Positions 27,505 through 36,655 of a DNA stretch of 36,655 nt are shown here, one piece after another. Below the pieces are notes generated by a model, which did not search any database, was not told the origin of the DNA, and worked only from the letters and a program-made list of their open reading frames with translations. Origin of the DNA: Herpomyces periplanetae (taxonomy: Eukaryota > Ascomycota > Laboulbeniomycetes > Herpomycetales > Herpomycetaceae); assembly GCA_009733715.1 (NCBI GenBank), contig WMKJ01000119.1, positions 1 through 36,655 on the forward strand, in the 5' to 3' direction. Within the stretch, counting starts at the first letter, position 1. Each line of letters opens with the position of its first letter. Made by a program: the position numbers and the translations under genes.

Positions 27505-30148
27505 CTAGCGAAGAGAATAATTTTAGTAGCAGGTATCAATATCTAAGTTTCATATAGGGTACCCTAGTATAATTGGTATTTTAAATAACTTAAAACTTTT
27601 CAGAGTATTACGATTCCGAATTGCACAAATTTAATGTCTTAAAGAGTTAAAAGACAAAATAAATGCATTATCCGACTACCCTAATATTATTCAAAATTAG
27701 AATATATAAAAACTATGATGAAAATTTAAAATTATGAACGAATCGATTAACTAAAAAACCAGTTAGAGTATCGACATCCTTAAAAAGGTAATTCAGAGAC
27801 AAGTTTTAAAAACCACTGGCTGACAGATCTTAGGGGCGTATGTGCTTTAGTTTGAATGGTTGGCTGTATTTATGTACTGCTTAGTCAGAAAAAAAAATAT
27901 GACACTTGGGGAAGTAGTGGTAAAAACAAGTTGCAACAATGAATTCATTAAACGAAGTGGTGCATAATTAATATAAAATTGGTTACTATTAATTATAGCA
28001 GGTGGACGTCATCAGGCATGCAATTATGATTCGCTGACTTAATAGTTCATCTCCATTATGCATTATTGTGGTCCCCGTTATTTTAGTGGCAACCGTAAAG
28101 AACTAGATAGGATTTGCGGGTTGTTTTGTAGAATATTGGATAGCGCAAGGTGTTGAATAATCTGATTTAATGTAAGAAACTAAAGCTAGACATTGTAATT
28201 TTATTTTCCATATGGACAACCGAATTGAAAGAATCAGTAAAAATTCAAAGATTAGAGATCCCACATTGAGTTGGATATTTCCCGTTAAGAGAAAGACTTT
28301 TAGGTTCGGTGAAGGTTGATGTTAAATATCCGATTTTGTAACTTTCAACACTTTATCTTGTCTAAAATGCATTATATAAAGGAATATTGTACATGGGATC
28401 CTCCAAATCTACGTAATTAATTGTGCAGGAGCCGTGCTATAGTTATGAATTAAATTTCGTCACTAAGGGAGTAGAGTCATAATTAATTGTAACTATCCAA
28501 TGTAGAATCCCGCATACATTTTATATTTAATTCTAGACTAGATACTCAACGGGCCAGGTCCGGAAGTAGGAAATTAATCTTTACCGATACGATTTACGTA
28601 TATTCCTTAGTTTAGTGGTTAAACACAAAAGACAGACAATTGTGCATTGCTGAACAGTGAACCGGAAAGAAGATTTGAACAGTTGTTTTAACCACTTATG
28701 TTAACTTTACAGTAGATTATATTGGCAATGCCCGTCTGCTGCGATAACATGACTGATTGGGAACCAGACAATTATGCAGAGGACGCTCTGAGGTGCAGCA
28801 CACTATCCAGCATGAAAAATTCAGATTGTATTATTGTTCGAAAAATCATCGATTGATCTGAGTTAAATTTTGACTTCGACTTGAAAACCTATTCGCAAAT
28901 TGTCTTAATGAAGATACCTTCGGCAAACTGATAAACAGTAATATCTTTATCTGGCCTGACAGGAGTTTAAATATACTTATGATATGAAACCAAGCAATTG
29001 ATCAAGAACAAAATATTAGGCATGCATGTTTTCTTATGGCATAGCAAACAGTTATCTGGGAGATATACCGAAAACACGTATTGTCGCAACACTTCTACGA
29101 TATATTTCTAGGAGCTAGGGATTACATGGGCATCAATTCAGCGATCTAAACATTACAGACAACCCAGTGTGGTATTTCAATTTTGGGACTGGTGACTCTG
29201 TAAACCATATGGTTATGAGTAACTAATTCTTTTGAGAGGTCTTAAGCATTTACTTTATTTTGTCCAGTTTCATGTCTCATAGTTTCATGCAGGTGGAAGC
29301 TTTCCTACTACAAATTAATAATTTCAAAATAACTATACAACTTAATTTCCCCATTTATGCAACTATTTTATAAATGAGGGCAATTAGGAACAAGATTCCA
29401 ATGAAAGTTTTAAAGTAGGCTATATGTTTCCGCTCCACGGCCATGCAACGATATAGACAATAACGGGAACTCAGGTAGTTTTCTTGCTTATTAAATAAAA
29501 TTAGTATTTCTTTCATGGCCGTGCAGAATTTCAGCTACAACGAAGAACTCAGCTGGCAACTACCAGAATAAAATACGGAACATAAGAATTTGTTATATTA
29601 AGGACCAGTTAAGTAGACACAATTGTAACCCAAAATTAGACTATATTTCAACCTTAACGTTGTTGTACAAACACGCTCAATAACCCCAACATCCAGACTG
29701 GTGGGTAACATTGTTAGTATCAATTTGTTATTTTTAAAAGATATTAGTAATAAATTATAAGAAAAATAATTAATCATTTATTACTTTATTTTTTTGTCAC
29801 ATTTCAGCGAAACCGTAAAGTTGTTTTCTGTTTTCGTTGTGATGTGATAAATTTAACAAGTTTTTAAATCACAATCGAATCAAATTTGACTCTAATTTCA
29901 AGTTACGTCGTGCATTTTTCGGTCAGAATTTTCTACTATTTTTATGTTAAATGTACCACCATACGACCCCTCAATATTGCTGTAACTTAAAATTTCAAAT
30001 CATCGCCTAATATGGCAACTGAAAGCTTTTATATGAGGTTAGGTTTGTTCTGAAATTTACCTGTCTATGACTGATATTTGTTGAATCGGGTAGCTCAATA
30101 AATGTTCTACTCTAATAGTTTGAAATTCATCCAAATTTTAGACATCCT
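27505..30148. other. AT-rich spacer upstream of POLD2
   Basis: About 2.6 kb without recognisable genes or repeats. The last few hundred bases before 30149 are the presumed POLD2 promoter. I looked for the ACGCGT cell-cycle box often found at fungal replication genes and did not find it there. Confidence 0.55.
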
Positions 30149-31687
30149 ATGCCATACGAGTCCACTACCAAATTTTTGCTACCTATCGCTGAATCCCGGT
30201 CGTATTGCAATCAGTTTTCTAGTATTTACAATTCGCGATACAGTAAAATAAAACCAATTGTTCAGAAAAAAGCTCGTGCCTCCTGGAATAGGTCTTTTGT
30301 ACGTAAACTCTTGGTTTTTATAGTCGTCATATCGAAAATCTTTAATAATTGGAGATTCATAACGTTGGAATAAAAAGCGATATTAGATTGATAAAAAGCC
30401 ACCGAAAGAAGTGTTGAGTATATTAGATGTGCAGGCTCATGAGTATTGTTGGGTAATTGGGACTGTGTATACTCGACCACACCTAACGGCTCTAGATAAA
30501 GATGGTCTAAGAAAATATGTTAGCATTTTGAATAACATTTAGTGTTCCAAGCTATACTTTGTATTATGTTCCCCATGATCATACCTTTCAATATTACGGG
30601 TTATGCAACGAACTAACTGGGAATGATTTTAAAGGCAGTTCTCGAGGATGATTCTGGGCAGTTGAGATTGGACTGCTCTAAACTCTTAAATCAAAATTTG
30701 GTTCCTGGTTGTGTGGTTGCTGTACTGGGTAAGGCAAACACTAATGGTGATTTTGAGGTCATGGACATTGAATGCTGCAAATTAGGGCCACAAGCACCAC
30801 GAGCATCCCTTTATGGTGAAGAACCGGCGCTTTATAATGAAAAAATTGCCGTCGTGTCGGGGGTTACGATCAATAATCCTATTTCGAAAATGACGCTCCA
30901 ACTTCTCACTGAATTTTTAACGGAAGTTAATGTGGCAAACAAACATCTGGCATCCCGCATATCGCGACTCTTTTGCATTGGTTCAATCTGTGATGATTCA
31001 TTATCCACAAACTATTCACCAAAATTGAAAGATTTTTACTTGGATGAAAGTCAGATTTACAATCACATTTCTGCATTAACGAAGCTTGATATCTTTTTGT
31101 CAGATATTTTACCAACACTACCCATAACATTTATCCCCGGCCTACAGAGTTCTATTGACCAAGCATACCCACAGCAGCCTGTTCATTTGCTGTTGCTTCC
31201 ACGCTGTCGTTCTTTCGTTGGTATTTTGGACCAAAATGAATATTGCTGGTTCGATCGTACTACGAATCCATTAGACTGTGAAATTCAGGGCATTAAATTA
31301 TTTATTGAAAACGGATTTTCAATTAGAAATATCAGTGACCACATAAATGAATCTGATCCCACTGAGGTTATGCATATGACATTGAAATGGCATAATGGTG
31401 CACCGTCGGCACCAAGTTCAATAAGTGCGGAGTTAATGTAACATTATACGTGTTATGCTAACTTATTCCTAGGTTGTTTTCCGTATAAAAATTTAGATCC
31501 CTTTGTTTTTGAAGAAGCTCCACATATTTTTATAACCGGAAATCAAAAATTTGGCACAAAACTATTATCAAATACCGAAGTTAACGTAAGGTTAATTTCC
31601 GTCCCAAACTTCACTGAAACCGGAATCATTATAATTATTGATCCAAAAACTTTTGAACTGGAATGTTTAAAGTTCACTTCATTTTAA
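30149..31687 (+). CDS. DNA polymerase delta small subunit (POLD2 / Cdc1 / Pol31 family), 4 exons
   Basis: Best model: join(30149..30298, 30387..30518, 30635..31424, 31473..31687), about 428 aa against 469 in human. The first exon matches the conserved N terminus (KFLLPIAESRSYCNQFSSIY, then a Trp), and the second gives EYCWVIGTVYTRP, the OB-fold start. The third carries VLEDDSGQLRL, FIPGLQSSIDQAYPQQPVHL and TTNPLDCEIQGIKLF, the hallmark stretches of the calcineurin-like domain, which is catalytically dead in eukaryotic B subunits. The last exon has CFPYKNLDPFVF and HIFITGNQKFGTKLL. The 48-bp intron at 31425-31472 has a GCTAAC branch box. The junction between 30505 and 30640 is uncertain: 30519-30634 fits phase 0, but the product is then about 18 residues shorter than relatives here. 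It bridges the catalytic subunit to the smaller subunits in the replication fork polymerase. Confidence 0.9.
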
Positions 31688-32105
31688 AAGCCTGTCAGCA
31701 CCTCCAAAATAGCATTAAGCAGCGCAATGTAGCTTCGAATAAATAAAAGGCATTCCGCTTGTTCATGTGGTACGCGTGAAGTATACAAACGTGAGTCGAG
31801 ATATCGCAAGCGAATTGTAGCTACAACACCAATAACCAACTACATTTTCCGTTCAACATAGTACAATGGACAACCTCCCAAGACAGTTACATGATCTGCA
31901 GAGTTATCGTCGACATGTAAATTCCAACTAACAGCAAGTGGATATCCGTATCAAAATGCCAAATTGTCAATTTACGAACGAAGTTGCACTTCACAGGGTA
32001 TGTACGGTCGCGAATACTGACACGTGCATTCTCCATTTTTCCGCTGCGTAGCTCATGTGTTTCCCCCAATAGTCGTTCGCTCTTTCTGCGTAGTTTAAAT
32101 TGCAT
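31684..32105 (-). CDS. Possible small 3-exon gene convergent with POLD2, function unknown
   Basis: Model: complement(31684..31820, 31875..31927, 31990..32105), 101 aa, starting MQFKLRRKSERLLGE and ending LLNAILEVLTGF. Both introns (54 and 62 bp) join in frame with GT..AG ends, but the donors GTGCAA and GTTGTC are weak, so the model is tentative. The area is GC-richer than typical spacer. The last exon looks like a C-terminal amphipathic helix. Its TAA overlaps the POLD2 TAA on the opposite strand by 2 bp, and the two coding regions overlap by 4 bp. Another frame with an acceptor-like CCCTTAG just before 32138 suggests further upstream exons. I do not recognise the family. Chance openness cannot be excluded. 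Confidence 0.35.
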
Positions 32106-32639
32106 GCGGTGTGATAAACCCAGGACATAAATCTAAGGGTGTTCGTGTTTAGTTTTACGAGTTGATATTACACGGTGTCTGGATAAATGTGTCGCCTGCT
32201 GGGTCACCCGCAACGCATCTTTCACTGGAGATAATGCAATAAAATGTATTTAAACACAATTTACTTTGTGGATTAGGACGAGCAGTCTATCTTCCCTGTA
32301 GAAATTCTGTAACCGGAATTAAGCATGTGTTACGGCATAAATTTGATGTGAATTATCATGTACACATTCCTGAGTGCCTACTCTTGAAAACAGCATCGGA
32401 GGTCACGGGCGAGGCTGTATAAAGGACATGCTTGCACGATACCAAAATTTTTTATTCATATGAAAAATAAATTATCAATTTTATTGATTACTCAAGCTTT
32501 GTACTAAATATTTTTAATTTTGCATTGGCTCTAAAAAATATTGAAATGTTATTGTTTCTGCGTTTCCCCTTGTTAAAAACTAGTAGCAGTAACATATGAA
32601 TGCATGCCACCTATAGGTTTAATTTAGCAATCTCATGCA
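32106..32639. other. Spacer with a GC-richer left part
   Basis: From 32106 to about 32240 composition stays GC-richer and several frames are open on both strands, so upstream exons of the small minus-strand gene could lie here. From 32240 to 32640 the DNA is AT-rich and I see nothing. Confidence 0.4.
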
Positions 32640-33310
32640 GACTGGCCACCGTTCTCTTACGCGTTCGTTTCTTAATATAATGAAACTGAAACTGATAGAT
32701 AGGTGTCATGTTCAGCTGGTAGTTAACAAAAACCGGATAAAATTTACGGGGTGGAGGACGGTTCAGTGGGAAGAGCCGTTGCTCTTCAAGTTATCAACTC
32801 GTGTGGAGGTTTATACCCAAGCCACAAAAAGACTTTTCGCTATGCTGCACGCTGATGCGGTATCCCCTAGGCGATCGGTACTAGCCGTATGTGAAATGCA
32901 GTCATGATGTCAGCTCAGCTCTTCTGCGTCCAATAGAGTGAGACAAGAAGACAGATCACCAACAAAAAGGACAATCTGAAACAAGCAAAAGAAAGAATAA
33001 GTGATAGATGAGGGAGCTGATGTACATAGAGGCCACCTAAACTTATAACGTAACTCAAGTTCCGACGAGTAAAGGAAGAAATGCGCAACCGCGTAAAAGA
33101 CTGGAGTAAGCTTGAAAAACTGGGGGGGGACTATGCAAGAAATTTACAGTAACAAACCAAAACATGATATAATATCACTTATCTGTTGCTACCGTGATAA
33201 AGGGTAGGAAAAATATGGTAAAGTAGTGTTATAGAGTAGGACCGCCGAGGGCATTCTCTGATGCCGTTTACGTTTTTCCCGCATTGCTTTTGATTTTCGG
33301 ACAGTTCCAT
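32640..33310 (+). repeat. Dispersed repeat family, copy 3 (partial)
   Basis: Aligns in order with the middle and right parts of copy 2. Shared landmarks are the CTAGCCGTATGTGA box (32881 here, 23959 in copy 2) and, at the right end, GTTATAGAGTA followed by GGCATTCTCTG matching GTTACAGAGTA and GGCATACTCTG in copy 2. An open frame of 90 codons at 32635-32907 overlaps it but shows no recognisable domain. Copy 4 follows about 0.7 kb to the right in the opposite orientation. Confidence 0.65.
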
Positions 33311-33960
33311 CCTTAATTGTTTTAGTTTTAATAAATGCAATTAAAATAGCTCGTTTAAGACTTAGAACAGTATACTGTTACAAAATGTACAGAAATTTTC
33401 TTTTTTCTGTGCTTTGCAGTGGCCCTACTGCCCCGTGATACCGTAGATACACCCGTTTCATGTCTATTTGATCACTCCCAAAATTCCAAAGCAATCGAAC
33501 TTCATATATGAAACTTCTAGTATTTGCCCTAATGTGATGGTCGTTTTTCAGTGCATTTATTTACATTAACGCGCGGTTTTCGGGTTCTTTATGTATTCAT
33601 ACATTAGTCTGAGTTTTGAGCTTTCCTGCCTTCAGTTTATACTTGCAGACAGCTTTTATTTGTCAATACTCATGTATGAAACTTTGAGAATGATTGGACG
33701 TAAGAATTGTGTATAAATAGTTTTTCTGGGATTGGAATTATAACTCTAATAGTTTTAATGTTTAATTTTCAGCTGATTAAACAACATTATTGGTGTCAGA
33801 TATAGCTTTATGAAGGCTTGGGTATTTTATTCCGATTTACACCATTATTAACCATGAAAAGATGCTGGCACTACTTTTACGTGGGTCTAAGTTATTAGGA
33901 AGGTTCTATGTTTTTACACATTGAATCCCTGACCTAACAAAAACCCTACTAACTGATACT
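33311..33960. other. Spacer between repeat copies 3 and 4
   Basis: AT-rich with T-runs and no open frame of note. It might hold further diverged parts of the repeat family, but I could not align it. Confidence 0.45.
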
Positions 33961-33989
33961 ACGGGCTGTGCTGACCCTAATGGTCTCCT

Positions 33990-35100
33990 TACTTCTGTGC
34001 CGTAAGAACTGAGCGAATAACTGTATTGCTGACAGAGAAGCATCGCATCCTTACCTGTTCCCTGTTGTCTCGAATACCATAGAACGTTCTGCTAACTACG
34101 CGTTTGTTTATTGACCTCTAAGAGCAAGCAGCAAATTGGAATAAGCAGCTTGTTAATTGTGGTAAGATACAAGCATTGGATGAGTCACACAGCATTTTAC
34201 TGGCATTCGGAGACAACTGGTGAGTTAAAGGGATCGTCTGCTGAGCAGGACAGGCATCTCCCCAATTGAAAATATGACAGGAATTGATGTTGTTTATACT
34301 TAGGTCAACATAAATATTTTAATACAAAAGGACATTGTTTCTCCCTCACATTCTCGTCTTTGCTCCAAACCGGCAGTTTTGTTCCTCCGTTTTGTAAAAA
34401 TTAAGCACCCCTTTGCTTAGTCAATACATGTTAAACTGAATTTACTTTGGTCAGACATCCGTTTGTATAATACCTCGTATTGTGTGAAGTCTTTCCACTC
34501 CTGTGTATAGTTGTGCTTTCCACATCTTTCCTGTTCTTTGTTGCCTAAACTCTGTCTTAATCTTAGAGGGCCTCTTTCTAATTTGCCTTCCCCCTTTATC
34601 CGCCATCAGATTCGTTTCATTTTTTTCAATATTTTTCCCCCTACTGAGCAGTCTGCCTTCTCTTCTTTCAGTTTACTACAAACAGAAAGCCTCTGCGTCG
34701 ACGTCGTGGCCGTATTCTTAATATACAGGTAACGTCACCCGATGGAGGGATATCATTTTCAGGTCTAACATATTGGGGAGTTTCTTGAGATTAAGATAGG
34801 ACCTTGTGGACAAAGAGTTAATGGAGAGTTGAAAAAGAGCGGTTCCCACTGTACCGTCCTATTTCTCCCTATACCATGATCTTCTCTCTTGATTTTAATA
34901 CCCTGCACCATTACCGCTGCCCTTTCCTATAGCCACCCCACTCCAATTTGTAACGTGATACCAGATAAAATAGTTATTCTGGCAAATTTTATCGTCCCGT
35001 ATCGAAAGGGGGGTCATCCTTATTAGCGCAACATATAGTAAGAGATTGAAGGTTTTACATTGGGGAATCAGGGCATCCAAAATTAAAAGAACATAACGCC
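33990..35100 (-). repeat. Dispersed repeat family, copy 4 (inverted)
   Basis: The reverse complement aligns with copy 2 for over 1 kb. Landmarks, read on the minus strand: CAAAGAACAGGAAAG (copy 2 CAAAGAACAGGAGAG), AGGAGTGGAAAGACTTCA (copy 2 AGAAGTGGAAAGACTTCA), and CTGATGGCGGATAAAGGGG (copy 2 GCGATGACGGATAAGGGG). The plus strand is pyrimidine-rich because copy 2 is purine-rich there. Overlapping open frames at 34503-34732 (plus) and 34895-35173 (minus) show no recognised domain. Boundaries are approximate. Confidence 0.7.
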
Positions 35101-35639
35101 TTTCAAAAATCACTAAGAACCTTGTAAGGAGTTGTTCTGGCACTATTTCATAGTAAATAATGATGTATTTCAAGGTGAAGATTTTAAACTTTAGTAGGGA
35201 TAGGTATAACCATCAAAATATTGTATCATTAGCCAGAAATGGAATAACTATGAAGCTGATAGGTGTTTGAATGTCTGCTGCTAGAAAACTAAATTTTAAA
35301 AATTGGTTCAAGCAGATTCAAAACTTAGTACATAAATTTAAGCATGTCAATAGGTGAGCACGCTAGGTCCGGTATTATAAAAATCCAAATTAATGGCTAA
35401 GAACACAAGTCAAAATGTTTCCTTGTTGGGTAATTGAATGAAGGCATAAATTAACTGTCACAAGATTCACCAGGAACACCATTAACTTGGGAAAGTCGTT
35501 CAATATTTACAAATTTTTGTGTGCATGTTATGACACTTCTAGTGCCTGTACATAAAATTTAGGTGCAACCGGACCATATAATAGCACAAAAAATGGGATT
35601 TTCTTGTACCTATTGTAACAATTACCAAGTTACGATGGT

Positions 35640-36655
35640 GAGCTTCTATGCATGCCCCAACCCTCGAACGAGATGTCCGACCAAATCAGATAACCACCCC
35701 TTTGGTTTCGATTGTTCCTCCTTTACGTCACATTATAGGGCATGTGCCAATTCAAATGTTCCTCTAGAATATTGTTACGCTTTAACTTGCAGATAGGCAT
35801 AATACACTTGGGAGGAAATCGCAAGGTAGTTCAAGTAAAGAAATGTAGCCATAACTACGAAATTAAGCTGTTTGTCCTATTCGACCAGTAGAGATAAAAG
35901 ATAGCAATCCTGAAAACAGGCTACGCGACTTTTGCCTAAGTCAACTCGACAAACCAGGGAAGCTCAACTATAATAATATGGCCAAGTTTAAACATTTCTG
36001 CAATGGTAAGCAAGTTAAAGTTTTAAACAAGAACGAGAACGATCCCTGAATGTGCATTTATGAAGAATTTCAAGACTCGTTTAAATTCGAAATATTTGAG
36101 GTCGAAAACTTAGCACAGTTTATATTTCCTCGTTTCTATGTTCTGTATTTTCAGTCTTAAACATTTCACTTTTACCGGGATAAGCTCAACAACTACTATT
36201 TATATTTGCAGCTTGATAGGCAAGGATACCACGACTTTCTCTATACGAACAGCATATGCGCACTTGTTATCTAGGAGGGCGGACTAATCGCTATTCGATT
36301 ATCCCAAAGAAGCCATGAAACAATACAACCTAACTGAAGGCGTCATTCTGTAGTGGCAGGCTACAACCTAACCGTGGTGACTGATAATGAGCACATAACG
36401 CTACCTGCCTTGGGCTCATGGGCATTACTTTCCACTATAGCAGTGACTTCTACGGAAAGCCGCAGAGAAACCTACTACCTCTTGCCCTTGCTCGCTATCG
36501 CCCCACTGATGTTAAGCTAACTGTCCCACACAATTGGTAAATAGCTGCCTTCCATGTAGCAATTTCTAATAGGAATTTCTGAGGAATTAAATTTCCCTTT
36601 CCCAAGCCCTTAAGGAACCCAAATCATCACCAAAGCATTCTTAACTTGAATGGTG
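35640..36655 (+). repeat. Dispersed repeat family, copy 5 (runs off the window)
   Basis: Aligns with the left third of copy 2: AAATGTAGC...AAGCTGTTTGTCCT here against AAATTTAGC...AAACTGTTTTTCCT, then CTAAGTCAACTCGACAAACC against CAAAGTTGACCAAACAG, then the CAGTCTTAAACATTT and GATAGGCAAGG landmarks. The match becomes unclear after about 36290, so the final 360 bases may be another sequence or a more diverged part. Copies 4 and 5 lie head to head about 0.5 kb apart, as copies 1 and 2 do. Confidence 0.6.

Noticed and set aside
32177-32230. Plus-strand start reading MCRLLGHP, like a class-II glutamine amidotransferase N terminus
   Set aside because: It stops after 15 codons and nothing downstream continues the family.
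34503-34732. Two plus-strand frames rich in Phe, Leu and Ser
   Set aside because: They are the complement of the purine-rich tract of the repeat family, which gives open but meaningless pyrimidine-rich frames.
36372-36420. Short peptide resembling the VVTD-type motif of retroelement RNase H
   Set aside because: Only a handful of residues match and no neighbouring catalytic motif of the family is visible, so the repeat is left unclassified.

Overview
The window reads as a chromosomal segment of a fungus with an expanded, gene-poor genome. Four conserved eukaryotic genes carry short introns (41-116 bp) with GT..AG ends. Several introns have CTAAC or TACTAAC branch-point boxes close to the 3' splice site, as fungi do. 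The enolase, beta-tubulin, Atx1-type copper chaperone and Kel1/Tea1-like kelch protein all look most like fungal versions. I cannot name the species. Long AT-rich spacers and old repeats point to a large genome, perhaps an early-diverging lineage, but that is inference.

Layout. 1-3267: AT-rich spacer with no supportable gene. 3268-7196 (-): three-exon kelch/coiled-coil cell-polarity type protein of 1267 aa, with a small possible divergent ORF at 7271-7498. 7500-9716: spacer. 9717-10030 (-): two-exon Atx1 copper chaperone of 73 aa. 10031-13457: spacer. 13458-15217 (+): seven-exon beta-tubulin of 447 aa. 15218-17838: spacer. 17839-19453 (+): seven-exon enolase of 439 aa with every active-site residue in place. 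19454-26000: gene-poor, with GC-richer islands and two diverged copies of a dispersed repeat in opposite orientation. 27058-27504 (-): an unrecognised ORF. 30149-31687 (+): DNA polymerase delta subunit 2 (POLD2/Cdc1/Pol31 family), about 428 aa, with one internal junction unresolved. Its stop codon overlaps the stop of a possible small three-exon gene on the other strand (31684-32105). 32640-36655: three more copies of the same repeat, alternating in strand, the last running off the window.

The genes do not form a pathway. They are housekeeping genes (glycolysis, microtubules, replication, copper delivery) plus a polarity factor whose fission-yeast relative rides on microtubules. The least explained feature is the ancient repeat family of about 1.2 kb or more, recovered here by eye in five copies set as inverted pairs. 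I could not assign it to a known class. No CRISPR, tRNA or rRNA was found.
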